The notes under the pieces were generated by a model. That model did not search any database and was not told the origin of the DNA. It saw only the letters and a list, made by a program, of their open reading frames with translations. A stretch of 64,000 nt of DNA, from contig CALSRO010000002.1 in the NCBI GenBank assembly GCA_943788775.1, forward strand, positions 62,001 to 126,000, read 5' to 3'. A program made the position numbers and the translations under genes. Positions 10,489 to 19,282 of the stretch are shown piece after piece (within the stretch, counting starts at the first letter, position 1; each line of letters starts with the position of its first letter). This DNA comes from an uncultured Flavobacteriales bacterium. GTDB taxonomy: Bacteria > Bacteroidota > Bacteroidia > Flavobacteriales_G > Salibacteraceae.

Positions 10489-11120
10489 ATGACGCATACA
10501 AGCACATTGTTATAGAGGGTAATATTGGCGCGGGAAAAACCACTGCGGCAAAGGCATTGGCACAGGATATTGAGGCGAGACTAATTCTCGAGCGATTCGA
10601 TGATAATCCCTTTTTATCTAAGTTTTACAATGATCGAGAAAGATATTCTTTTCAAGTTGAATTACATTTCCTTGCAGAAAGATACCAGCAACTATCGAAA
10701 AATCTATTAGGAGATATTTTTCAGGAGTTTACGATTTACGACTATTTCTTTGTCAAGAGTTACATCTTCAGTACAATTAACTTATCGGACGATGAATTGA
10801 TTCTATTCAACAATCTTTACCAAATCATGGAGCGATTCATGCCTAGACCTGACATTCTCATTTACTTACATTATAACAATACCCAGTTACTTGATCACAT
10901 TAAGGAACGTGGTCGAGATTTTGAATCAACTATTGAGCGGAAATATTTAGAGACCATCACTTCTAAATACTTTTCATGTTTCAAAGAAATACAGAACTAT
11001 CCAGTAATAATTTTAAACATGGAAAACGAAGAAAATTCGGGAAAAGAAATCGTCTTAACTAAAATAAAAGACATTCTATCGAAGAATTGGCCTAAAGGGT
11101 TGTCTCAAACTGTCCTTTAA
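10452..11120 (+). CDS. Deoxynucleoside kinase (second)
   Basis: The P-loop GNIGAGKT lies at residues 23-30, followed by the acidic ERFDDNPFL, the FQVELHFLAERYQQL helix and the lid segment ERGRDFESTIE. These are the marks of the dAK/dGK/dCK-type kinases, which salvage deoxynucleosides. The ATG at 10452 overlaps folK by 37 bases; a GTG at 10479 (before EINDAYKH) would give a shorter overlap and still keep the whole domain, so the start is unsettled. The sequence is clearly different from the kinase at 3139-3774, suggesting separate substrate preferences. The folK-kinase pairing is common in Bacteroidota. Confidence 0.9.
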   Translation: MPRQNPDQTVEINDAYKHIVIEGNIGAGKTTAAKALAQDIEARLILERFDDNPFLSKFYNDRERYSFQVELHFLAERYQQLSKNLLGDIFQEFTIYDYFFVKSYIFSTINLSDDELILFNNLYQIMERFMPRPDILIYLHYNNTQLLDHIKERGRDFESTIERKYLETITSKYFSCFKEIQNYPVIILNMENEENSGKEIVLTKIKDILSKNWPKGLSQTVL

Positions 11121-11235
11121 TCGTAAAGTGTAAGCCTCAATATTAAATGATTAGCCTTTTATAAACATTGATTAATATTGCACTGTTAAAAGTATACCCA
11201 AACGAACGAAACATACTAAACGAAAATCAACTAAA

Positions 11236-12966
11236 ATGAGAACTACCTACTCTGTAATTGGTATCTTAACTGCAGTCGTTCTTGTTGCTTCTGGATGTAA
11301 TCCATTGAAGAAGATGAACAAGAAACATGGAATGGTTAACTACACCATGAATCCTGATCCACTCGAATTACACGGAGATTCCGTAGCAATAAATGTTAGT
11401 GGACGTTATCCTGCAAAGTTTTTTCACAAAAAGGCTGTTGCCAATGTGACTCCTGTAATGAAGGATGTTGAAACTGGCGCCATCGTTAAAGAATTTGAAA
11501 CCATTAAGCTAAGAGGCGAAAAAGCTGCTGGCGAAGGGGTGATGATTATGAAAAAAGCAGGCGGAACATTTAACGTAAGTAATAAAATTGCCTATGATCC
11601 GTCTATGGAAAATGTCGTTTTAGAAATTCTTGTTGATGCAGGGGTTAAATCGAAAACAATGAAGTTTGATCCTGTACCATTCGGAAATGGTGTAGTTACT
11701 ACCCCATTGATGGTGCAAAGTGATGAAATGCCAATTTTGGGCAAGGATAACTTTACCAAAACAAGTCCTCGTTCTATCGATGCCGAAATTAACTATGACA
11801 TTCAATCAAGCTCTGTAAGACCAGCTGAACTTAAAGCTGAAGATATGCTAGCTGTTGGAGCATTTATGGATAAGGGAATCACATATGAATATGATTGGAA
11901 ATCTGTCAACATTACTTCATACGCCTCTCCTGATGGTGAAACTGCTATAAACGAAAACTTAGCCAGTGATAGGGCTAATACAGCTGGTAAAGCAGTAATG
12001 AACATGTTCGCAAAGCGAAAAATTGAAGCTGGAAAAGCTGAAGGTCTTTACAAGAAAACTCCTAAGGGAGAAGATTGGGATGGATTCAAAACTAAACTAG
12101 AAGCTTCAAGCATTGAAGATAAGGATCTCATCATCCGTGTTCTTGGAATGTATAGTGATGACAAGAAGCGTGAGGAAGAAATCAAGAATATGGCCAAGAC
12201 TTATACCATCCTAGCAGAGCAAATTCTACCTCCACTTAGAAGATCCGTGATCTCTATTAAAGCAGAAGAAAAAGCTAAAACTGACGAGGAGTTGATGAAG
12301 TTAGTAAAGGGAAACCCATCGGAACTTACAATGGAAGAAATCCTTCACACAGCAACGCTTTACAATGATTTAAATCAAAAGCTTGAAGTGTTTATGGCAG
12401 CTCAAAAAACTCACCCTTCGGATTGGAGAGGTCATAATAACGTAGGCTGGGTTTACGTTCAGCAGAATAAAATTGAAGCTGCAAAAACTGAATTTGAAAA
12501 GGCTGCTAAAGCTAGTGTCTCTGAAAAAGTGGTAATGAACAATATGGGTGTGGTTACTCGCTTAATGGGTGACAGAGACGGTGCTCTGGCTTACTATGAA
12601 AAGGCTAAAGGAGCCGGCAAGGAAGTGAACTATAACATTGGAATTTTAAACATCATGGATGGGAAATATGAAGATGCTGTTAGTAACATGTCTGGAATGA
12701 ATACTTTCAACTCAGCCCTAGCGCAAACGTTAAATGGTAACACTGACGGAGCACTCAACACAATTGAGGCATCAGATGCCAAAGCCTCTGCTGAAGCATA
12801 CTATTTGAAGGCAATCATTGGAGCTAGAACGAGCAATAAAGATATGGTGGTCAATAACCTTAAAGCAGCTATCGAAAAAGATGGCGACCTTAAGTCAAAA
12901 GCCAAGAAAGATGCAGAGTTCTTAGAGTTTAGAGAAGATGCTGACGTTTCAGGTCTTTGGAACTAA
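11236..12966 (+). CDS. Lipoprotein with OmpA-like and TPR regions
   Basis: The leader ends in the lipobox VASGC (Cys near residue 21), so the mature protein is lipid-anchored. Residues ~40-180 are beta-rich. A middle part reads VNITSYASPDGETAINENLASDRA, which resembles the peptidoglycan-contacting strand-helix of OmpA C-terminal domains. From ~residue 390 there are helix pairs with TPR character (GHNNVGWVYVQQNKIEAAKTEFEKA, NNMGVVTRLMGDRDGALAYYEKA, NIGILNIMDGKYEDAV). I infer an outer-membrane lipoprotein that links the envelope to peptidoglycan or to protein partners; the exact role is unknown. It is a single-gene transcript with a strong terminator 18 bases after the stop. Confidence 0.8.
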   Translation: MRTTYSVIGILTAVVLVASGCNPLKKMNKKHGMVNYTMNPDPLELHGDSVAINVSGRYPAKFFHKKAVANVTPVMKDVETGAIVKEFETIKLRGEKAAGEGVMIMKKAGGTFNVSNKIAYDPSMENVVLEILVDAGVKSKTMKFDPVPFGNGVVTTPLMVQSDEMPILGKDNFTKTSPRSIDAEINYDIQSSSVRPAELKAEDMLAVGAFMDKGITYEYDWKSVNITSYASPDGETAINENLASDRANTAGKAVMNMFAKRKIEAGKAEGLYKKTPKGEDWDGFKTKLEASSIEDKDLIIRVLGMYSDDKKREEEIKNMAKTYTILAEQILPPLRRSVISIKAEEKAKTDEELMKLVKGNPSELTMEEILHTATLYNDLNQKLEVFMAAQKTHPSDWRGHNNVGWVYVQQNKIEAAKTEFEKAAKASVSEKVVMNNMGVVTRLMGDRDGALAYYEKAKGAGKEVNYNIGILNIMDGKYEDAVSNMSGMNTFNSALAQTLNGNTDGALNTIEASDAKASAEAYYLKAIIGARTSNKDMVVNNLKAAIEKDGDLKSKAKKDAEFLEFREDADVSGLWN

Positions 12967-12984
12967 AATCAAATTCTTTATTCA

Positions 12985-13018
12985 AAAGCCTGCACTTAAG
13001 TGCGGGCTTTTTTTTTTG
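12985..13018 (+). terminator. Terminator after the OmpA/TPR lipoprotein gene
   Basis: AAAGCCTGCACTT pairs with AAGTGCGGGCTTT (one G-U pair) and is followed by an uninterrupted T tract on the forward strand. Confidence 0.92.
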
Positions 13019-13058
13019 CCGTTTACTCAAACTAGAAACATCCAGATTCATATTCTTC

Positions 13059-13066
13059 TATATTTG
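13059..13066 (+). promoter_or_regulatory. Candidate -7 promoter box before the small lipoprotein gene
   Basis: TATATTTG matches the Bacteroidota -7 consensus TAnnTTTG exactly and lies 10 bases before the ATG at 13077, so the leader would be very short. I see no convincing TTTG at the expected -33 spacing, which lowers confidence. Confidence 0.4.
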
Positions 13067-13076
13067 TGAAGTAACT

Positions 13077-13292
13077 ATGAATAGAATGAAAAGATTAATT
13101 GCCGCTGCTATAATTGCTTTTGCCTTCGTGAGTTTAGAATCATGTGAAAAATGCGCCACATGTGTCACTACAGAAGATGACCCAAACGCAACAGAGGATT
13201 CTAGAACAACTGAAATTTGCGGCCGTGGCAGAAATTACTCCGATCAAATTACCATCTACGAACGCACGAATTGGGAGTGCACCGAGAATTAA
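13077..13292 (+). CDS. Small Cys-rich putative lipoprotein, 71 aa
   Basis: Starting at ATG 13077 (or ATG 13086) the product begins MNRMKRLIAAAIIAFAFVSLESC, a charged start, a hydrophobic stretch and a Cys at a plausible lipobox position. The mature part opens CEKCATC, contains an acidic Asp/Glu/Thr-rich segment and has two further Cys (EICGRG and WECTEN). Upstream in-frame codons exist but lie in the terminator region of the previous gene and lack a leader, so I reject the longer start. The 3' end overlaps that of the convergent methyltransferase gene by four bases. I do not recognise the family; small exported Cys-rich lipoproteins are common in this phylum. Confidence 0.65.
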   Translation: MNRMKRLIAAAIIAFAFVSLESCEKCATCVTTEDDPNATEDSRTTEICGRGRNYSDQITIYERTNWECTEN

Positions 13293-13825
13293 ATCTGCTG
13301 TCCTTTCGCTTTTTTGTACAATTCCCAAAGAACGACACCGGTAGCTACCGATACATTCAAACTATGTTTAGTGCCATCCTGTGGAATTTCAATTACCCCA
13401 TCACATAGATCTATAGCGGACTGTGATACTCCGTGAACCTCATTCCCCATAATTATAGCAACGGGCTGGCTTAGTTCAAGTTTATCAAGCCGAATTGAGT
13501 TTTCAGACTGCTCTATTGCTGCGATATAAAAACCGTCTTTCCTACAACTGTCAATTGCTGTCAGCACACTCTCTGTATACGTCCATTTGACAGATTCGGT
13601 TGCCCCAAGCGCAGTCTTTTGAATATCCCTATGAGGAGGACAACCTGTTATCCCGCAAAGAAAAATTTCTTCAATAAGGAATGCATCTGAAGTTCGAAAA
13701 ACCGCTCCGACATTTGCCAAGCTCCGTACATCATCTAATATCACTCGAATCGGACTCTTAACATGAGTCTTAAATTCCTCCACCGAAAGGCGATCAAGCT
13801 CCTCGTTTTTAAGCTTTCTGTTCAT
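13289..13825 (-). CDS. TrmH/SpoU-family RNA 2'-O-methyltransferase
   Basis: The 178-residue protein shows the three SPOUT trefoil-knot motifs: LDDVRSLANVGAVFRTSDAF (motif 1), AIIMGNEVHGVSQ (motif 2) and PQDGTKHSLNVSVATGVVLWE (motif 3), the last two forming the knotted S-adenosylmethionine pocket. It therefore methylates a ribose 2'-OH of a tRNA or rRNA; the target base cannot be told from the sequence. The absence of an N-terminal L30-like substrate domain sets it apart from RlmB and is closer to the TrmH/TrmL-like short forms. It is transcribed away from mutS, with 72 bases between the two starts. Confidence 0.9.
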   Translation of the reverse strand: MNRKLKNEELDRLSVEEFKTHVKSPIRVILDDVRSLANVGAVFRTSDAFLIEEIFLCGITGCPPHRDIQKTALGATESVKWTYTESVLTAIDSCRKDGFYIAAIEQSENSIRLDKLELSQPVAIIMGNEVHGVSQSAIDLCDGVIEIPQDGTKHSLNVSVATGVVLWELYKKAKGQQI

Positions 13826-13897
13826 AATTCATAATAACTGAAACTTCCAGATTAAAGGTCATTCTTTCGACCTTTCTATTTTTACTGATTGAGTAAA

Positions 13898-16516
13898 ATG
13901 AGTACAAAACCAGCAAGCAAAACAAAGGAAAAGAAGGAAACGCCATTGATGCAGCAATATTATAGCATCAAGGCTAAACACCCTGGAGCTTTGCTTTTGT
14001 TTCGAGTAGGCGATTTCTATGAAACCTTTTCAGAAGATGCGATCAAAACCTCCAAAATCCTCGGCATTGTCCTAACTCAACGAAAAAATGGTTCAGCCTC
14101 CTCTGTAGAACTTGCTGGATTCCCTCACCACAGTTTAGAAGTGTATTTACCAAAACTGGTTCGAGCTGGCGAAAGAGTAGCGATTTGTGACCAATTGGAA
14201 GATCCGAAGCTTACTAAGTCAATTGTGAAACGAGGAGTTACAGAACTTGTTACACCAGGAGTTGCTCTCAACGATCAAATTCTTGAAAGCGGTAAAAACA
14301 ACTACCTAGCTGCCGTTCACTTTAGTCCACATGGGATTGGCGCTGCTTTTTTAGACATATCGACAGGTGAGTTCTATGCCGCACAAGGTTCCCGCGATTA
14401 TATTGAGAAACTTGTCTCCGGTTTTAATCCAAGCGAAATTGTTTTTGAAAGAAATTTCCGGAATCAATTTCATGAAATATTTGGAAACGTTTATCATACA
14501 TATCATTTGGATGATTGGGTGTTTCAAAAAGAATTTTCCACTGAAAAACTCACTCAACAGTTTAAAACACATTCGCTCAAAGGATTTGGAATTGAGGATC
14601 TCGAACTCGCAACTATTGCGTCAGGAGCATGTCTTCATTATTTAAGTGAGACACAACACGATCGACTGGCACATGTTAGCCATATTTCAAGAATAGATGC
14701 CAATAACCACATGTGGCTTGACCGTTTTACACAACGAAATCTAGAGCTATTCTTTTCACCTCACGAAAATGGCAAAACACTTCTCTCGGTATTGGATTCT
14801 ACGAGAACTCCAATGGGTAGCCGTCAACTTCGAAATTGGCTTGCATTTCCATTGGTAGACATTAAAAAAATTACTGAGCGACTAGATGCTGTCGGATCTT
14901 TTATTGCAGATGACGCGGCTAGAACTACGGCCCAAACTAATTTGAAAAAAATTGGAGACTTAGAAAGAATGTCTGCTAGGCTATCACTAGGTAAACTTGG
15001 TCCCAAAGAGGCTTTACAACTTAGCAAAAGTATTGACCAAGTATTACCCATTGTTGATTTAGAAGTCAAGAACGTTTATGTCAATCGCCTAAAAGAAGAT
15101 ATTCAAAATTGCCATGAAATTAGTGGTCTAATTAAAAAAACCCTCACGGAAGACCCTCCTTCAATAGTCTCCAAAGGGAATGTAATCGATCATGGTATAA
15201 ACGAAGAATTAGATGATTTAAGAATCATTGCTTTCAGCGGAAAAGACTATCTCGTTAAAATTCAAAAACGCGAGTCAGAAAAGACAGGGATTACTTCGCT
15301 TAAAATCGGCTTCAACAACGTATTTGGATATTACCTAGAGGTAACAAATTCACACAAATCAAAAGTACCAGATGAATGGATTAGAAAACAGACTCTTGTA
15401 AACGCAGAGCGCTATATCACGGAAGAATTAAAGGAATATGAACAAAAAATACTGGGAGCAGAAGAGAAGATTCAAAGTATTGAACTCACACTTTATACCT
15501 CTTTTATTGAAGAACTTCAAGTCCATATTCCGCACATTCAAAGATTGGCCAAAGGAATCGCTGAACTTGACTGTATCATAGCATTTGCCCAAAATTCAAT
15601 TGACTATTCCTACGCTCGTCCAACACTAAATAGTAGTCACAACATAAACATTAAGGATGGCCGACATCCAGTAATTGAACGAGAAATGCCTTTGGGCGAA
15701 GCCTATATTGCCAATGACATCCTATTGGACCGAGATGCACAACAGGTCATAATGCTCACTGGGCCTAATATGTCCGGAAAATCAGCTCTATTAAGACAAT
15801 GTGCGCTCATTACACTAATGGCGCAAATAGGAAGTTTTGTACCAGCCGCATCTGCAGAATTGGGGATAGTTGATAAACTATTCACTCGAGTTGGCGCATC
15901 CGATAACATCTCTCAAGGAGAATCAACCTTCATGGTTGAGATGAACGAAACTGCGAGCATTTTGAACAACCTCAGCAATCGCAGCCTAATTTTACTCGAT
16001 GAAATTGGACGTGGTACCAGCACCTATGATGGAATCAGCATTGCATGGTCTATTGCAGAATACATACATGAAAGAAAAGAACGGCCTTTAACCCTATTTG
16101 CAACTCATTATCATGAGCTGAATGAGATGGAAGATTCATTTGAGCGAGTCAAAAATTTCACCATTTCAATTCGAGAAACGAACGACAAGATCATTTTTCT
16201 TCGAAAACTGATTAAGGGTGGTAGTGAGCATAGTTTCGGAATTCAAGTAGCGAAAATGGCTGGTATGCCACCCGAATTAATCAAAAGATCAAAGATCATA
16301 CTTCGCGAATTAGAAGAAAGCAATCGAACAGGCTCGGATAAAAAAGCGCTAGGAGACCTTTCAAATGATTTACAATTAAGCATCTTCCAACTTGATGATC
16401 CCGTTTTATCTCAAATAAAAGACGAATTAATCAATATTGATATTAACTCGCTCACCCCAGTTGAGTCCTTATTCAAGCTAAACGAGATAAAAAAACTCCT
16501 AGGAAAGCGGAGTTGA
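13898..16516 (+). CDS. mutS: DNA mismatch repair protein MutS
   Basis: MutS binds mismatches and recruits MutL. Starting at ATG 13898 the protein is 872 residues, the normal length; a TTG nine bases upstream is less likely. The mismatch-reading Phe-x-Glu is in GDFYETF near the N-terminus. The connector and lever domains follow, with the clamp around the middle, then the ATPase: LTGPNMSGKSALLRQ (Walker A), LILLDEIGRGTSTYDG (Walker B and signature) and ATHYHELNEM (His switch). A C-terminal dimerisation tail is present. It stands alone, divergent from the TrmH-family gene and upstream of two tRNA genes. Confidence 0.97.
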   Translation: MSTKPASKTKEKKETPLMQQYYSIKAKHPGALLLFRVGDFYETFSEDAIKTSKILGIVLTQRKNGSASSVELAGFPHHSLEVYLPKLVRAGERVAICDQLEDPKLTKSIVKRGVTELVTPGVALNDQILESGKNNYLAAVHFSPHGIGAAFLDISTGEFYAAQGSRDYIEKLVSGFNPSEIVFERNFRNQFHEIFGNVYHTYHLDDWVFQKEFSTEKLTQQFKTHSLKGFGIEDLELATIASGACLHYLSETQHDRLAHVSHISRIDANNHMWLDRFTQRNLELFFSPHENGKTLLSVLDSTRTPMGSRQLRNWLAFPLVDIKKITERLDAVGSFIADDAARTTAQTNLKKIGDLERMSARLSLGKLGPKEALQLSKSIDQVLPIVDLEVKNVYVNRLKEDIQNCHEISGLIKKTLTEDPPSIVSKGNVIDHGINEELDDLRIIAFSGKDYLVKIQKRESEKTGITSLKIGFNNVFGYYLEVTNSHKSKVPDEWIRKQTLVNAERYITEELKEYEQKILGAEEKIQSIELTLYTSFIEELQVHIPHIQRLAKGIAELDCIIAFAQNSIDYSYARPTLNSSHNINIKDGRHPVIEREMPLGEAYIANDILLDRDAQQVIMLTGPNMSGKSALLRQCALITLMAQIGSFVPAASAELGIVDKLFTRVGASDNISQGESTFMVEMNETASILNNLSNRSLILLDEIGRGTSTYDGISIAWSIAEYIHERKERPLTLFATHYHELNEMEDSFERVKNFTISIRETNDKIIFLRKLIKGGSEHSFGIQVAKMAGMPPELIKRSKIILRELEESNRTGSDKKALGDLSNDLQLSIFQLDDPVLSQIKDELINIDINSLTPVESLFKLNEIKKLLGKRS

Positions 16517-16587
16517 TGAATTCTTTTGCATGAATTTATATTCGGGTGTTGGCGATTAAAAGAATAATTTAAATTTGCCGTCCTTAA

Positions 16588-16660
<73 letters not shown>

Positions 16661-16676
16661 CAAATTTCCATTGAAA

Positions 16677-16704
16677 GCCTCCTGGATTGGGAGGTCTTTT
16701 TTTT
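16677..16704 (+). terminator. Terminator after tRNA-Gly
   Basis: GCCTCC pairs with GGAGGT (one G-U) around a seven-base loop, followed by a CT8 tract. It lies 16 bases past the tRNA. Confidence 0.75.
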
Positions 16705-16768
16705 AGGAATCATTAAAAATCCAATAGGTTTAAATGAAAGTTTAAATCGCAGTAACGCAAAGTTACTA

Positions 16769-16853
16769 GCCCGGGTGGTGGAATTGGTAGACACGCAGGA
16801 CTTAAAATCCTGTGGACATTGCGTCCGTGCGGGTTCGACCCCCGCCCCGGGTA
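16769..16853 (+). tRNA. tRNA-Leu (UAA)
   Basis: An 85-base class II tRNA with a long variable arm: acceptor GCCCGGG/CCCGGGT (a terminal G-U), anticodon stem CAGGA/TCCTG around loop CTTAAAA, variable-arm hairpin (GTGGACATTGCGTCC region) and T arm GCGGG/CCCGC. The anticodon TAA is at 16803-16805. CCA is not encoded. The 3' end sits directly at the left border of the accessory region. Confidence 0.96.
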
Positions 16854-16869
16854 CAGAAAGCCTTCTTAA
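16851..16869. repeat. Left border match (possible att site), tRNA-Leu end
   Basis: GTACagAAAGCCTTCTTAA here and GTACcaAAAGCCTTCTTAA at 31296-31314 agree at 17 of 19 positions. The segment starts at the last bases of tRNA-Leu. This is what a recombination core plus restored downstream arm would look like, but half of it is terminator stem, so chance or shared terminator origin is possible. Confidence 0.45.
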
Positions 16870-16893
16870 TGAAAATTGAGAAGGCTTTTTTTT
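16857..16893 (+). terminator. Terminator after tRNA-Leu
   Basis: AAAGCCTTCT pairs with AGAAGGCTTT around a ~14-base loop and is followed by T tract. Its left arm, AAAGCCTTCTTAA, recurs exactly at 31302-31314 in the hairpin at the other border of the accessory region. Confidence 0.88.
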
Positions 16894-16924
16894 GTTTATT
16901 TAACATGGTATAACGTAATATTCG

Positions 16925-18142
16925 TTAGTAATTTTCACAAAAATCTTTATCAAATAGCGGGTAGTTGAATTTTTGGCTCAAATGGATAGCTGTCGTTTTG
17001 GAAGTATTATCACTATTGACTTTCCAATCCAATAGATAATAAAAGAATGATAAAAATGACTTGTAACTTAATCTTAAGCTATCTAAGTTTATATCACTCA
17101 TTAGTTCCTTCGTTTTAATTATGTTACCGTTTTTATAATAGAAAGATGCCTGAAAAATTTGATAAACACACAAGTAACTCACCAAGTAATCATCAATTAA
17201 TTTCAAAAACTTAGAAAATTCACGATTGATATCATTAAAATGATAAAAATTCGAAGTAATTATACTCGCCACCATTATTTCATAAAAAAAGGCGGGTGAA
17301 AAGTGAACTTTACAGCTCATTATACTTTCTATTGAAGAATTATGCTGATACAATGGAAGTGAGAATAACCGTCCTTTCAATACCGGATGAATCATTGTGT
17401 CGTTGATATCCGAATCAATTGGGGTTACCGTTTCTTTTTTATTTAGATAAACGTGTAAAACCCACAAAGCATTTTTAAAGTAGCGTTGTGATGGGTTGGC
17501 TAAATGCCTTTCTTTTATAAATTGACCGTAAAACCCATTCAAACTCGAATAATCAACAAAGGTCTCAAATACAATGTTATTCATAAAAGGAGATTTGAAT
17601 AACTTTTTGAGCGGATATTTATAAAGCCTTGTTGAGCGGAATATTATACCAATTGAATTTCCAACATATAATTTTTCTGCAAAAGTCAATTCTTTCGTTT
17701 CTAGCTCCAATTGATTAAATACCGATATTAAAAGTAACACATTATTACTTGCTAAGAAAAATCTAGCTGTATCGATTATAAATTCAAGGTATTGATCTCT
17801 AAGATGAAAAGTCTGTTTGATATAAAGGCTAATCTTTACAGGATCTTTCGTGCCTAAGAGTTCATACAGTTTGACTTTGTTATTTCGTTTTAGACTGAAG
17901 TTTACGTCAAAAGTGAAATGTTGATAGGAATTATACCCAACATATTTAGAAAAGATATCCAAAGTGCTTAGCCTAGTCTCTACTTTATGGTTATCCAATC
18001 CAAAAAAACGCCTTAAAGTATTGTAGCCTAAATTATGGCCAACAGCTATTTCAATGTCTAAAGCCAACGCTTCACAATCGCTTCGTTTTTCTATAGGCCG
18101 ACCGAACTTTAGCACTATGAGAGACTTTAATCTGAATATCAT
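16925..18142 (-). CDS. Regulator-like protein with HTH-type N-terminus, 405 aa
   Basis: Residues ~10-75 (phrases FGRPIEKRSDCEALALDIE, LGYNTLRRFFGLDNHK, LSTLDIFSKYVGYNSYQHF) match an N-terminal domain I recall from many Bacteroidota proteins, where a helix-turn-helix-like unit ending in RRxFG and STLDxxxxxxGY is fused to varied C-terminal parts. The remaining 330 residues look all-helical with many aromatic residues, TPR-like in spacing, and I recognise no motif there. It is AT-rich and is the first gene to the right of tRNA-Leu, facing it, the position often held by element-encoded regulators or integrases. A DNA-binding role is inferred from the N-terminus only. Confidence 0.6.
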   Translation of the reverse strand: MIFRLKSLIVLKFGRPIEKRSDCEALALDIEIAVGHNLGYNTLRRFFGLDNHKVETRLSTLDIFSKYVGYNSYQHFTFDVNFSLKRNNKVKLYELLGTKDPVKISLYIKQTFHLRDQYLEFIIDTARFFLASNNVLLLISVFNQLELETKELTFAEKLYVGNSIGIIFRSTRLYKYPLKKLFKSPFMNNIVFETFVDYSSLNGFYGQFIKERHLANPSQRYFKNALWVLHVYLNKKETVTPIDSDINDTMIHPVLKGRLFSLPLYQHNSSIESIMSCKVHFSPAFFYEIMVASIITSNFYHFNDINREFSKFLKLIDDYLVSYLCVYQIFQASFYYKNGNIIKTKELMSDINLDSLRLSYKSFLSFFYYLLDWKVNSDNTSKTTAIHLSQKFNYPLFDKDFCENY

Positions 18143-18254
18143 GGCGATTTAGTTAAATTATGGAACACTTATGGAACATAAATAAATAGAATAAGTTTAA
18201 TATTTGAAACAATTAGTCGCATTCCTTAAATAAAAGAATAATTAAACCTATAAC

Positions 18255-19270
18255 ATGGCAAGAGATTACACCAAGTACACAGTAGAAGGTTTAGGCGAGA
18301 GACCTAAACAAACGAAAACTAGTTTTTACCGTAGTTAAAGACTATGTAGAAAAAAACAACCCGAGTTTTGAAGACTTGCAAAAGGCGTTTCCAGATGAAG
18401 TGCAAGGCTCAAAAGGCTTTATCCGCAAAGAAGTCTGAGGTAAAAACCCCAAAGCACTTCAACATGCGTGAACCACTTAAAATTAAGAATGGTGCACATG
18501 TAGTAGTTTCTAATCAGTGGGGAGGGAATATTGAAAACTTTATTGAAGTTTCTACCGACCTAGGTTTCAATATAACAAAGACAGCTAAGCAAAGCTCAAC
18601 TGTAAATAGCATACTTGAATATCTAAAAAATCTTAACGGCTCAGATTTTTCACTGTCTGCATATGTAAACAAAGTTAATACCTTATTAGAGGGTTTAGAC
18701 TTAATAGATAATGAAACGCACCAAGAATTGATAGAAGCACAGTATGAAGAATTACTTGAATTAGTAGGTGAAAACCCAAATAGATATGGTGGATGCGTTT
18801 ATATATTTAAACAAATGGTTTTAGAGAAATCTGAACATGAGGTTTGGCTCGATTTTGATTTTGATATTATTTCAGATAACAGTTATTCCTTGCAAAAGTT
18901 ACTAGATGAAGGCACTCCTGTTAAAATTGTTTGTAATGACTACTCTGAAAATGAGTTTAAACCCGTTTTCATTACCAAGTTTATATTTACCTTACTAAAT
19001 ATCATTGATGAAACAGATGATTATGAATTGATAGCTGAACTCATAGTTGCATCCAATATAAATCATTTTACAAATTCTGAAACAACAGATTCATTTGCAG
19101 GGGACTGGATAAGTGATATGGTAATCGAAATGCTCAAAATCCTAGGATGTGACATTCAGGACTATGAAGGAGAAGTTGAAATAGAGGGAAGATATTTCAT
19201 GGATATGGGTGAGCATATGGGCTACGACTATGTCAAGCTTGCGGAAGACTTTAGAGATTCAAATATTTAA
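18255..19270 (+). pseudogene. Frameshifted copy of the adjacent 332-aa gene
   Basis: From ATG 18255 the frame reads MARDYTKYTVEGLGE and stops at TAA 18336. Alignment by eye with the intact neighbour (19283) shows one extra base between about 18295 and 18325 and a second near 18434-18437; after both, the frame continues as KTPKHFNMREPLKIKNG to the stop at 19270. The 5' ~290 bases are nearly identical to the neighbour, whereas the rest is related only at the two ends (WISDMVIEML, GYDYVKLAEDF). It is thus a recent duplicate by its 5' part with a diverged 3' part. If the shifts are sequencing errors this would be a normal gene of about 338 codons. Confidence 0.8.
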
Positions 19271-19282
19271 AAGAAACAAAAA

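Noticed and set aside
12957..13076. Upstream in-frame extension of the small lipoprotein
   Set aside because: It would run through the terminator of the previous gene and hide the leader in the middle of the protein.
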